NCBI RefSeq assembly: GCF_001514285.1
Contig: NZ_KQ949040.1
Span: 68,440 to 123,536, forward strand
Length of the DNA: 55,097 nt
From: Streptomyces sp. DSM 15324
Lineage (GTDB): Bacteria; Actinomycetota; Actinomycetes; Streptomycetales; Streptomycetaceae
Direction: 5' to 3'
Shown here: positions 16,046 to 23,687 of the stretch, piece after piece
How positions within the stretch are numbered: position 1 is the first letter of the stretch
Layout: the number at the start of each line of letters is the position of its first letter
Translations under genes and position numbers: made by a program
Notes under the pieces: model-generated
What the model was told of the DNA's origin: nothing
Database searches by the model: none
What the model saw: the letters and a program-made list of their open reading frames with translations, nothing else

Positions 16046-16852
16046 TCACGGCCGGTAGGCGCGGCGGTTGTCGTAGGTGACCTTGCCGGAGGGCAGCGTT
16101 CGCGGCGCGAAGAGCTGGTCCACCGTCACGAAGTGGAAGCCGCGGGCCGTGAGGCCGCTGATGATGCCGGGCACCGCGTCGACGGTCGTCCGGTGGATGT
16201 CGTGCATGAGGACGATGTCCCCGGGCCGGGTGTCCCGCTTGACGACCCTGATGAGCCGTGCGGTGTCGCGGTACTTCCAGTCGAGGGTGTCGACGCTCCA
16301 GTGCACCAGCGGCCGGGCGGCGGCGGCCCGGACGGTGGCGTTCTGGGCGCCGTAGGGGGCGCGGAAGGTGGTGGGCTTCTTGCCGGTGGCCTGCTTGATC
16401 GCCGTGTCGGTGCGGGAGATCTCCGATGCGACGGCCGCGCGGCTGAGTCTGGTCAGATCGGCGTGGTCCCAGCTGTGGTTGCCTATCTGGTGACCGGCCT
16501 CGGCCTCGGCGCGCGCCGTGGCCGGGTACCGCTGGACGTTCTTGCCGACCAGGTAGAAGGTCACCGGCACGTGCCGTTCCCTCAGGATCCGCAGCAGCCG
16601 CTGGGTGTCGGCGACCGGCCCGTCGTCGAAGGTGAGCGCCACGCACTTCACCCTGCGGCAGTCGACGGCGGCGGCCGGGGCGGTAGTGGCCGAGGCGGTG
16701 GTGGCGGCGGAGGTGGTGGTAGTGGCTGAGGCGGACGTGGCCGAGGCGGTCGTGCCGGAGGCGGACGTGGCCGAGGCGGACGTGGCGGTGCCGGCCAGTG
16801 TGGTGCCGCACAGGGCGGCGATGAGGGCCGAGACGACGAGGCGATGGTGCAT
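16046..16852 (-). CDS. Secreted polysaccharide deacetylase (NodB/CE4)
   Basis: Extracellular deacetylase of N-acetyl sugars in peptidoglycan, chitin or another glycan; 268 residues. The start with GGAGG six bases upstream gives a signal peptide, MHHRLVVSALIAALCGTTLA. A Ser/Ala/Thr linker of about 40 residues follows, built from repeated SATSA/TTAS units. The NodB domain is intact: LTFDDGP (Asp76, Asp77), the metal pair His126/His130 in NHSWDHADL, FRAPYGA, DTLDWKY and VLMHDIH. A second CE4 gene lies just upstream on the same strand. The linker suggests the enzyme reaches from the membrane or into the wall. Confidence 0.9.
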   Translation of the reverse strand: MHHRLVVSALIAALCGTTLAGTATSASATSASGTTASATSASATTTTSAATTASATTAPAAAVDCRRVKCVALTFDDGPVADTQRLLRILRERHVPVTFYLVGKNVQRYPATARAEAEAGHQIGNHSWDHADLTRLSRAAVASEISRTDTAIKQATGKKPTTFRAPYGAQNATVRAAAARPLVHWSVDTLDWKYRDTARLIRVVKRDTRPGDIVLMHDIHRTTVDAVPGIISGLTARGFHFVTVDQLFAPRTLPSGKVTYDNRRAYRP

Positions 16853-16971
16853 CGGATCCTCCAGGCGCGGTGAACTTCCCCTGCGGGCAAGTGAGTTGCC
16901 CTGTAGGACAAACCGGAAGTGCGCATGGATGCCGGTGCGATTCGGCCATTCGTGCGAAGGCGCGACCCGCC

Positions 16972-17844
16972 CTAGAGGTAGTCCTCCAGGGCCGCGACCG
17001 TGAAGCCCTGGTCCCGGATGTGGCGCAGGAGGTTCGCCGTCATCTCGGTGATGGTCGTGCCCTTGAGCTCGGAGGGGCCGCGGAAGTGGGCCAGGATGAT
17101 GTCGCCCGGGTGGAGCTTCCCGGTGGGCGACTGATACTGCATGTTCTTGATCTGCATCGACTCGCGCCACAGGACGATCGCCTCGAGGCCGCAGGAGGCG
17201 GCGGCGGCCCGGGTGTCCTCGTTCCAGTTGCCGTAGGGGGGACGCAGCAGCCGCGGGGCGGTGCCGTACTCCTCCTTGAGCCTGGTCTGCTGGCCGCAGA
17301 TCTCCCGCTTCTGGGCGGACGCGCCGAGGGTGCGCAGGTCGGGGTGGGTCAACGTGTGGTTCTGGACGCCGTTGCCGAGGGCCTGGAGCTTCTTGAAATA
17401 GCCGTAGTCGGAGCGGATGGCGGCGTCGGTCAGGAACATCGTGAAGGGGACCTTCAGCTCCCGCATCATCGTGACGAACTCCGGGTCCTTCTCCGCGCCG
17501 TCGTCGAAGGTGAGGAAGACGATCTTCTGCTGGGTGGGTATCTCGCTGATCACCGGTACCGGCCCGCCGTCGGCCCGCAGCCGCACCGGCTTCACGGCGG
17601 GCGGGGCCGGCGGGGCGGCCAGCGGCTTCAGACCCCACCTGCGGTAGGCGGCCTCGACGGCCGCCCGCGCGGCCTGCTTCCCGTCACCGGAGGGCTGCGA
17701 GTGCCGTCCGGAGGCGGAGGGGGAGGGGGAGCCGGAGGGCGTGGCCGGCCGGGCGTCCGCCCGCGACTCGGTCCCGCAGCCCGTCGTCGCACCCGTCGCG
17801 AGAAGAGCGCAGACGAGTGCCGCCCCCCTGATCCACCTGTTCAC
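16972..17844 (-). CDS. Polysaccharide deacetylase, probable lipoprotein
   Basis: This 290-residue CE4-family protein begins at GTG. The N-terminus MNRWIRGAALVCALLATG ends in ATTGCG, an imperfect lipobox with Cys23, so it is probably lipid-anchored on the outer face of the membrane. A Ser/Pro linker is followed by a short helical region with YRRWGL. The NodB domain holds FLTFDDGAEKDPEF, the His pair in NHTLTHPDL, LLRPPYGNWN and IILAHFRG. It differs from the neighbouring deacetylase in sequence and anchoring, so the two probably act on different sites of the envelope rather than being a recent duplication. It starts a two-gene minus-strand unit. Confidence 0.88.
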   Translation of the reverse strand: MNRWIRGAALVCALLATGATTGCGTESRADARPATPSGSPSPSASGRHSQPSGDGKQAARAAVEAAYRRWGLKPLAAPPAPPAVKPVRLRADGGPVPVISEIPTQQKIVFLTFDDGAEKDPEFVTMMRELKVPFTMFLTDAAIRSDYGYFKKLQALGNGVQNHTLTHPDLRTLGASAQKREICGQQTRLKEEYGTAPRLLRPPYGNWNEDTRAAAASCGLEAIVLWRESMQIKNMQYQSPTGKLHPGDIILAHFRGPSELKGTTITEMTANLLRHIRDQGFTVAALEDYL

Positions 17845-18091
17845 CGCGTTGCCCCCGTGTCATCCGTGCGCCGTGCCCTGTCCACCTGCCTGATGTCGAA
17901 CAGGGTGTCGGGGTTCCGACACACGGACGAAGGAAGGATGACACGGGTGGCCGCCGGGCGGACGCCGGGCGGCCCCGGAGAGCGTGGCTGCTACCGGGTG
18001 AATCCGGCGCCGGAGGCAGAACGGGCCGGGTGTCCGGGGGAAGGGCACTGTACGTACCCGTACGGACAAGCGAGGGTCAGGGAGCGTCCCG

Positions 18092-18412
18092 ATGCCGAAG
18101 TTCCTCATCCAGGCGACCTACACACAAGAGGGCGCCAAGGGGCTGCTCAAGGAGGGGGCGAGCGGGCGGCGCGCCGCCGTGGAACAGGTCGTGGGCGGCC
18201 TCGGCGGCTCGGTCGAGGCCATCTACTACGCCTTCGGGGAGGCGGACGCCATCCTGATCGTGGACTTCCCCGACCGCGTCGACATGGCCGCCGTCGCCCT
18301 CGCCGTCAAGGCCGGCGGCGGCCTCCAGACCCGCGCCACCCCCCTCCTCACCACCGAGGAGATCGACGAGGCCACCCGTCGCGAGGTGACCTTCCGAAGG
18401 CCGGGAGCCTAG
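18092..18412 (+). CDS. GYD domain protein
   Basis: A small cytosolic protein of 106 residues with a ferredoxin-like alpha/beta fold. MPKFLIQATYTQEGAKGLLKEG and the VEAIYYAFGEADAILIVDFPD motif are typical of the GYD family (the central G-x-D gives the name), followed by AVALAVKAGGGLQTRATPLLT. Biochemical role is unknown. GGGAG precedes the ATG. The stop codon is inside the left end of a long palindromic repeat element, so the gene may use that hairpin as terminator. Confidence 0.85.
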   Translation: MPKFLIQATYTQEGAKGLLKEGASGRRAAVEQVVGGLGGSVEAIYYAFGEADAILIVDFPDRVDMAAVALAVKAGGGLQTRATPLLTTEEIDEATRREVTFRRPGA

Positions 18413-18586
18413 GGCCTGTCTGACAATTCGCGTCGTCGCCCGAAGGGCGGCCCGGCGGCGTCAGGTGCGTGCTCTCGGTGTGCCGGCCCCAGGCCTGCGT
18501 ACTGGTGTACTCGGGTCTGGGGCCGGTGCGGCGAGAGGGCGTGCATGGCGTCGCCGGGCAGACGGGAATTGTCAGACAGGCCCTAG
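18409..18586. mobile_element. 178-bp palindromic MITE-like element
   Basis: The ends are perfect 21-bp inverted repeats. The left arm contains AGGGCCTGTCTGACAATTC, and the right arm is its exact complement ending in GGCCCTAG. The inner 45 bases on each side (from GCCCGGCGGCG to CCGGCCCCAGG and back) are also largely complementary, leaving a short centre around GTACTGGTGTAC. No open frame lies inside. This fits a non-autonomous insertion element reduced to its ends, sitting exactly at the stop of the GYD gene and before the convergent inositol monophosphatase. Transcribed, it would make a long hairpin and could end transcription from both sides. Confidence 0.7.
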
Positions 18587-18595
18587 CCCGCGTGT

Positions 18596-19396
18596 TCACC
18601 CCGTCCGGCGGCGGTCCGCGCCCGCCTTCCGCCACAGGGCGGTCGCTTCCCCGGCCGCGCCCGGGGCGGTGAGGAGGAGGGGGGTGTCGTAGGGCGGGAG
18701 GGCGGGATGGGCGATGGCTCCGGACTCCTGGGCGATCAGCAGGGCCGGGAGGCCGTCGACGTGGTGGAACTCGCCGATCGCCGCCGCCGTCGCGCGGCCC
18801 GCCGCGACCTGGACCAGGGACAGGGCCGTGGAGCCCATGACGCGGACCGTGCAGTGGCGCTCGGCGAGTGCGGCGAGGAGGGCGTCCAGACCGGGCCAGT
18901 GCGCGTGGGCCGCCCACTCGGTGAGGAAGAGGTGGCCGGTGAGGGTGGTGTGGTCGGCCGCGTGGACCGGGACGCCGTTGAGACGGGCGCCGCCGCCGCG
19001 GATCGCGGTGAAGGTCTCGCCGCGCCAGGGGTCCGCGACGACGCCGAGCAGCGGGGTGCCGTCGGGGGCGGCCAGGCCCAGGGAGAAGGAGCACCAGCCG
19101 ATGCCGTGCGCGAAGTTGGAGGTCCCGTCGACCGGGTCGACCACCCAGGTCGGGGCGGAGCGGGCGCCTTCCGTGGTGCCGTACTCCTCGCCGACGATGC
19201 CGTGGGTGGGAAAGGCCTCGCCGAGCACCCTGCGGACGTGCCGCTCCACGGCCTCGTCGGTGTCGGTGACGATGTCCGCCGGGCTCGCCTTCTGCCGTAC
19301 GGCGGTGGTGCGGGCGCCGCGGATCGTCTCCGAGGCCCAGGCCGCCAGCTCGCTCGCGACCTCCAGGGCACGGTCCAGGTCCACTTCGGTCTCCAC
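18596..19396 (-). CDS. Inositol monophosphatase family protein
   Basis: Mg-dependent sugar or inositol phosphatase of 266 residues, starting at GTG. The metal-site motifs are complete: GEEYGTTEG (Glu70/Glu71), VVDPVDGTSNFAHG (Asp87, Asp90) and a C-terminal HVDGLPALLIAQESGA where the family has WDxAAG. The N-terminal IVTDTDEAVE is the usual second-shell motif. It could act on myo-inositol 1-phosphate, histidinol phosphate or fructose 1,6-bisphosphate; the sequence alone does not decide. It converges on the palindromic element. Confidence 0.88.
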   Translation of the reverse strand: METEVDLDRALEVASELAAWASETIRGARTTAVRQKASPADIVTDTDEAVERHVRRVLGEAFPTHGIVGEEYGTTEGARSAPTWVVDPVDGTSNFAHGIGWCSFSLGLAAPDGTPLLGVVADPWRGETFTAIRGGGARLNGVPVHAADHTTLTGHLFLTEWAAHAHWPGLDALLAALAERHCTVRVMGSTALSLVQVAAGRATAAAIGEFHHVDGLPALLIAQESGAIAHPALPPYDTPLLLTAPGAAGEATALWRKAGADRRRTG

Positions 19397-19497
19397 GTGA
19401 GATCGCTCCTCGCAGCCGGTGATCGCTTCCGCCGCGGAGACAGTAGCCGTCCGTCAAACGGAATGGCAGGTTCACCCGGTCGTGCGATCATGCGGCC

Positions 19498-20562
19498 GTG
19501 AACGAACCCTCAGCCGCCCCCGCCCCTGCCAAGTCCCCCGGTCTCGCAGCCGAGTTCAAGGACGCCGTCACCCTGCGGGCCTTCGGGCTCGTGCTCGGCG
19601 GACTGCTCGTCCAGCTCGCCTTCGTCGTGTCGTACGTCGGAGCCTTCCACTCCCCGACACCGCACCGCATACCCGTCGCGGTCGCCGCCCCGCAGCAGGC
19701 GGCCGCGAAGATCGTCGCGCAGCTCAACGCGCTGGACGGCGAGCCGGTCGAGGCCACCGCCGCGCCGAGCGCCGCGGCCGCCCGCAGCCGGGTCCTCACC
19801 CGCGAGGCGGACGCCGCGTTCCTCTTCGACGCGACCAGCACGAAGGACACCCTGCTGGTCGCCTCGGCGGGCGGGCCCTCGGTGTCGCAGACCGCCACCC
19901 TGATCGCCCAGAAGATAGAGGCGGCGCAGAAGCGGCAGATCACCGTCACGGACATCCGGGCCCCGCACTCCGGCGACGGGCGCGGCATGACCTCGTTCTA
20001 CCTGGTCCTGGGCTGGGTGATCGGCGGCTATCTCACCGCGACGATCATGGGCATGTCGGCCGGCTCCCGCCCCGCCAACCGGCACCGCACCCTGATCCGC
20101 CTCGCGGTCCTCGTGCTGTACGCGGCCGTGTCCGGGATCGCCGGAGCGGTGATCGTCGGTCCGGTGTTCGACGCGCTCGGCGGGCACTTCTGGGCGCTGA
20201 GCGCCATCGGCACGCTGGTGGTGCTCGCCTCCGCGGCGACCGCGCTCGCGCTCCAGACCCTGCTGGGCCTCCTCGGCACCGGCCTGGTCATCCTGCTCTT
20301 CGTGGTCCTCGGCAACCCGAGCTCCGGCGGTGTCTATCCGGCGCCGCTGCTGCCGGGGTTCTGGAGCGCGATCGGGCAGGCCCTGCCGCCGGGCGCCGGC
20401 ACCACCCTGGTCCGCAACACGGTGTACTTCTCGGGGCACGCCACCACGGCGGCCCTGTGGGTGCTCGGCGCCTACGCGGCGGGCGGCGCGCTGCTCGCCC
20501 TGGCGGCGTCCTGGCGCAACGAACGCCGGACCGCGGCCCCCGCCGCCGCCCAGGCCGGCTGA
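19498..20562 (+). CDS. YhgE/Pip-like (DUF3533-type) membrane protein
   Basis: This is a 354-residue membrane protein. One N-terminal helix, LRAFGLVLGGLLVQLAFVVSYVGAFHSP, leads into an extracytoplasmic domain of about 130 residues with IPVAVAAPQQAAAKIVAQLN and DAAFLFDATSTKD. Five helices follow (from MTSFYLVLGWVIGGYLTATIMG to ATTAALWVLGAYAAGGALLALAASW), with PGFWSAIGQALPPGAGTTLVRNTVYF between the last two. This is the layout of YhgE/Pip and ABC-2-like permeases without an ATPase. Role unknown; related proteins take part in export or phage reception. The GTG has no clear SD; ATCAT lies six bases upstream. Confidence 0.75.
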   Translation: MNEPSAAPAPAKSPGLAAEFKDAVTLRAFGLVLGGLLVQLAFVVSYVGAFHSPTPHRIPVAVAAPQQAAAKIVAQLNALDGEPVEATAAPSAAAARSRVLTREADAAFLFDATSTKDTLLVASAGGPSVSQTATLIAQKIEAAQKRQITVTDIRAPHSGDGRGMTSFYLVLGWVIGGYLTATIMGMSAGSRPANRHRTLIRLAVLVLYAAVSGIAGAVIVGPVFDALGGHFWALSAIGTLVVLASAATALALQTLLGLLGTGLVILLFVVLGNPSSGGVYPAPLLPGFWSAIGQALPPGAGTTLVRNTVYFSGHATTAALWVLGAYAAGGALLALAASWRNERRTAAPAAAQAG

Positions 20563-20599
20563 GAGCGACGACCGGGCGGCGACCGGCCGCCCGGACTCG

Positions 20600-21040
20600 G
20601 CCGCCCGTGACCTCGCCCGCGCCGTGGCCCGTGAACGCGTCCCGCACGTCGACGGACCCGACCGGCTCCTTGGCCGCCGCGGCCCCGGTGCCCTCGGGCG
20701 GCGCGTCGGCGAGGCCGTTCATGGCGGTGCGCTCGGCGGAGCCGAGGTCGACCACGGGGCAGGGCCCGGTCGAGGAGAGCGCCTGCGGACAGCCGATCTC
20801 GCCGACGTCCAGGGCCTGGTCCCCGACCGGCTGCTGCCGCTGATCGACGCGGCCGTCACCGCCCGGATCCTGGTCCGGGACGAGCCCGGCACGGGCGGCA
20901 CCGGCCGCCACCGGCTGCCCGAACCGCCCCGCGACGCCGAACTGCCCCGCGACGCCGAACTGAGCACCCGGACGCCGCCCGCCCGGCAGATCCGGCACGC
21001 CGCGTTCGCCGGCTCCCGGCCCGCGCTGAACTCCCCGGGA
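20600..21040 (+). pseudogene. Possible remnant of a LuxR/AfsR-type regulator gene
   Basis: The 530-base gap after the DUF3533-type gene holds no intact gene. In one frame a protein-like segment reads RTADLADVQGLVPDRLLPLI, DAAVTARILVRDEPG and RHRLPE, followed by a direct repeat PRDAELPRDAEL. This resembles the AAA/tetratricopeptide part of large regulators, but start, conserved ATPase loop and HTH are all missing. Assignment is weak. Confidence 0.25.
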
Positions 21041-21057
21041 AACAGGTGCTGTTGCCC

Positions 21058-21086
21058 TTATCATCACCGGCCCCGCTCCCTACGAT
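21058..21086 (+). promoter_or_regulatory. Promoter-like -35/-10 with leaderless start
   Basis: TTATCA and TACGAT are separated by 17 bases. The -10 hexamer ends six bases before the ATG of the next gene, which has no Shine-Dalgarno, so the transcript probably starts at or next to the start codon. Confidence 0.5.
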
Positions 21087-21092
21087 CGGTGG

Positions 21093-21929
21093 ATGACGCA
21101 ACCGACGCAACCGACACAACCGCCGCAACCCGGCCCCCAGGTGCCCCCGCCCGTCCCCTACGGCAGACCGCCGGGCCCGCCGACGGCCCCGGGCGCGGCC
21201 GCCGACCGCGTCTCCGGCGCGCTGTTGCTCGTCGGCGCGGCCCTCGCCCTCACCGGTTCCTTCACCACGCTCGACACGTCGAAGGAGACCATCGGCAGCG
21301 GCAGCAGCAGCGCCGCGGCCTACCGGACCGTCGCGAAGGCGTGGTCGTACACCACCTCGGTCCCGGGACAGAAGTCCCAGTCGGTCACGCAGTTCGACGG
21401 CGTCCCGCTGCTCGTCGGCGCCCTCCTCGCCGTCGCCGCGGGGATCGTGCTGCTGACCGGTTCCGGCGGCCGGCAGCCTCTGGCCCGGGTGCTTGGTGTC
21501 ACCGGCGCGGTGCTGCTGTTCGGCACGACGCTGACGGTGGCGGTCTCCACGGTCGGTGACGCCCAGTGGGACACCGACGCCCGGTCCACGACCTTCGGCC
21601 CCGGCTTCTACCTGCTGACGGTCGCCTGTGTGCTGGGGCTGGCCACTTCCGTCCTCACCGTGCTCGCCACCCGGCGCCCGGCCACCGCGCCCGCCGCCGT
21701 TCCCACCCCGTACCCGCAGCCCTGGGCGACCGGCCCGGTCCCGCAGACGTACCCCCAGGCGTACCCCCAGCCGTACCCGCAGGCCCCGCACCCGCAGGCC
21801 CAGTCCTACCCCCAGGCCCAGTCCTACCCCCAGGCCCAGTCCTACCCGCCGGCCCAGCAGCCCCCGCCGCTTCCGCACCAGCCCCCGCAGCAGCCCCCGC
21901 ACGAGCCGCCGGCCCCGCCCGCCGGCTGA
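21093..21929 (+). CDS. Four-helix membrane protein with proline/glutamine-rich tail
   Basis: This is a 278-residue protein of unknown function. A Pro/Gln-rich N-terminal 35 residues (TQPTQPTQPPQPG) precede four helices: GALLLVGAALALTGSFTTL, a helix from VPLLVGALLAVAAGIVLL, ARVLGVTGAVLLFGTTLTVA and FYLLTVACVLGLATSVLTVL. Between helices one and two is an extracytoplasmic loop of about 50 residues with Ser-rich GSGSSSAAAY. The C-terminal 70 residues are proline-rich repeats (YPQAQSYPQAQSYPQ) encoded by 18-bp DNA repeats. Both tails should be cytoplasmic and disordered. A leaderless promoter is visible upstream. Confidence 0.75.
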   Translation: MTQPTQPTQPPQPGPQVPPPVPYGRPPGPPTAPGAAADRVSGALLLVGAALALTGSFTTLDTSKETIGSGSSSAAAYRTVAKAWSYTTSVPGQKSQSVTQFDGVPLLVGALLAVAAGIVLLTGSGGRQPLARVLGVTGAVLLFGTTLTVAVSTVGDAQWDTDARSTTFGPGFYLLTVACVLGLATSVLTVLATRRPATAPAAVPTPYPQPWATGPVPQTYPQAYPQPYPQAPHPQAQSYPQAQSYPQAQSYPPAQQPPPLPHQPPQQPPHEPPAPPAG

Positions 21930-22048
21930 GAGCGCGGGCGCACGTCACTCCGCCACGCCCCGACCACCGGGCCCGTGCGGCGATCTCCGCCTGAGTGAGA
22001 CCGTTCGCGACCAGCCGTACGGCGTCCGTCCGCGGACACCGGCGTCCC

Positions 22049-22492
22049 TCAGCCCACCGCCCGCCTGATGAGCGCGCCGATCAGCTCCTCGTCGGCGGCG
22101 GTCGGCTCGGTCAGGGCGAAGGCGGTGGGCCACATGCCGCCGTCGTCGAGGCGCGCCGCGTCGTTGAAGCCGAGCGTGGCGTAGCGGGACTTGAACTTGT
22201 GCGCGCTCTGGAAGAAGCAGACGACCTTGCCGTCCCGGGCGTACGCCGGCATGCCGTACCAGAGCTTCGGCACAAGCCCCGGCGCCTGCGCCCGGACGAG
22301 CGCGTGGATCCGCTCGGCGAGGGCCCGGTCCGCCTCCGGCATCTCCGCGATCTTCGCGAGGACCTCGCCCTCCGTGTCCGCCTTGGCACCGCGCGAGCCG
22401 CGCCGCGTGGCCGTCTTCAGTTCCTTCGCGCGCTCCTTCATCGCGGCGCGTTCCTCTTCGGTGAACCCTTCGTGCCGACGGGTCTCGCTCAT
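22049..22492 (-). CDS. DUF1801 (YdhG/iron-chaperone-like) protein
   Basis: This is a 147-residue protein. After a basic N-terminal 35 residues, the DUF1801 domain runs through IAEMPEADRALAERIHALVR, the signature PGLVPKLWYGMPAYARDGKVVCFFQ, and FKSRYATLGFNDAARLDDGGMWPTAFAL. Relatives were named frataxin-like or iron chaperones on structural grounds, but the function is unproven. Its ATG overlaps the stop of the truncated AraC frame by four bases, so translation is coupled. In related arrangements an intact AraC regulator and a VOC protein precede it. Confidence 0.85.
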   Translation of the reverse strand: MSETRRHEGFTEEERAAMKERAKELKTATRRGSRGAKADTEGEVLAKIAEMPEADRALAERIHALVRAQAPGLVPKLWYGMPAYARDGKVVCFFQSAHKFKSRYATLGFNDAARLDDGGMWPTAFALTEPTAADEELIGALIRRAVG

Positions 22493-22767
22493 GACCGGTC
22501 TCCTTTCCCGGGCGCCCGAAGGAGCCCGGCGGCCGTCGCGCGCTCGGCGCGACGTTTCAGCAGGTAGGCGTACGGCGACGCACCGTACGCGAGGGTGAAC
22601 TCACGGCTCAGCAGGCCGGCCGGCATGTCCGCGGCCACGGCGAGCGCGAGGACGTCCAGCGGTCGCGCGTACTCCCGGTCGATCCGGTCCCGGACCCGGC
22701 GCAGCCGCGCGAGGTCGCTCAGGCGCCGCGCCGCGAGCAGCGCGTGTCGCCATCCCGGGTGACACAT
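22489..22767 (-). pseudogene. AraC-family regulator, 3'-truncated
   Basis: The 92-residue product matches the first helix-turn-helix of an AraC regulator: RLRRVRDRIDREYARPLDV, then MPAGLLSREFTLAYGASPYAYLLKRRAERA. A normal AraC DNA-binding domain continues with a second HTH of about 45 residues (ending near the PSxYR motif). Here the frame jumps from RAERATAAG to LLRAPGKGDRS and stops, exactly overlapping the next ATG. One HTH alone is unlikely to regulate normally, so this looks like a deletion derivative still cotranscribed with the VOC and DUF1801 genes. Confidence 0.75.
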
Positions 22768-22795
22768 GGCGGAACCCCCCTTCCCCGGGTGCGGC

Positions 22796-23206
22796 TCAGC
22801 GGAGTTCCTGGATGCGGATCAGATTCCCCGCGGGGTCGCGGAAGGCGCAGTCGCGGATCCCGTACGGCTGCTCGGTCGGCTCCTGGACGACCTCGGCGCC
22901 CTGGGCGGTGACCTTCTCGAAGGTGCCGTCGAGGTCCGGGGTGGCCAGCAGGATCCACCCGTAGGTGCCCTTGGCCATCATCTCGGCGATGGTGCGCCGC
23001 TCGGCCTCGGTGACGCCGGGGTCGGCGGCGGGCGGGGCCAGCAGGATGGACGTTCCGGGCTGCCCGGCGGGGCCGACCGTGATCCAGCGCATCTTGCCCT
23101 GTCCCACGTCACTGCGGACCTCGAAGCCGAGGACGTCGCGGTAGAACGCCAGCGACGCGTCCGGGTCGTCGTGCGGGAGGAAGGTCGTGTGAATGGTGAT
23201 GTCCAT
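22796..23206 (-). CDS. VOC superfamily (glyoxalase-like) protein
   Basis: The start chosen is ATG at MDITIHTTFLPHDD, giving 136 residues; a GTG three codons upstream is possible. The fold is a two-module VOC domain: HDDPDASLAFYRDVLGFEVRSD, then ILLATPDLDGTFEKVTAQGAEVVQ and the closing RDCAFRDPAGNLIRIQEL. A TAGCGT hexamer lies seven bases before the ATG, consistent with a leaderless mRNA. It sits between an HxlR regulator upstream and the truncated AraC downstream; in Streptomyces such VOC genes are often paired with that AraC type. Confidence 0.85.
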   Translation of the reverse strand: MDITIHTTFLPHDDPDASLAFYRDVLGFEVRSDVGQGKMRWITVGPAGQPGTSILLAPPAADPGVTEAERRTIAEMMAKGTYGWILLATPDLDGTFEKVTAQGAEVVQEPTEQPYGIRDCAFRDPAGNLIRIQELR

Positions 23207-23294
23207 GACTCTCACGCTAGCCGCGGCCCGGCGGGGGGCGCTTCTCCGAATCTGACCGATCGGCGCACCCGTGGTCGCAACGCGGCTCGGAGCG

Positions 23295-23687
23295 TCAGGC
23301 CTTCGCCGCGTCGTACTCCTCGCGGGCCTTCTCGATGGCGGCCATCCGCAGGTCCGTCCAGTGCGCGAGGGCGCGGACCTGTTCGGCGGCCTCGCGGCCG
23401 AGGTCCGTGAGGGAGTAGTCGACGCGGGGCGGGATCACGGGCTTGGCGTCGCGGTGGACCATGCCGTCACGTTCCAGGGTCTGGAGGGTCTGGGTCAGCA
23501 TCTTCTCGCTGACCCGTCCGATCTCCCGGCGCAGTTCGCTGAAGCGGTACGGGCGGTCGAGCAGCGCGATCAGGACGAGAGTGCCCCAGCGGCTGGTGAG
23601 GTGCTCCAGGGCGCCGCGCTGCGGGCACATCGCGTCCCCGCCGGCGAGCCGCAGTCGGTCCCGGGGCGCCGTCTCGGTAGCTGCCAT
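23295..23687 (-). CDS. HxlR-family transcriptional regulator
   Basis: Winged-helix regulator of 130 residues. The HxlR core is complete: CPQRGALEHLTSRWGTLVLIALLDRPYRFSELRREI, VSEKMLTQTLQTLERDGMV and the wing RVDYSLTDLGREAAEQVRAL. Family members bind DNA as dimers and respond to quinones, aldehydes or other electrophiles, some through a conserved N-terminal Cys; one is present here (MCPQRG). It starts at ATG and lies upstream of the VOC gene on the same strand. The more usual divergent oxidoreductase partner is absent. Confidence 0.88.
   Translation of the reverse strand: MAATETAPRDRLRLAGGDAMCPQRGALEHLTSRWGTLVLIALLDRPYRFSELRREIGRVSEKMLTQTLQTLERDGMVHRDAKPVIPPRVDYSLTDLGREAAEQVRALAHWTDLRMAAIEKAREEYDAAKA

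Noticed and set aside
19470..19480. PHO-box unit GTTCACCCGGT before the DUF3533-type gene
   Set aside because: Only one unit is present; a functional PhoP site needs at least two adjacent 11-base repeats.
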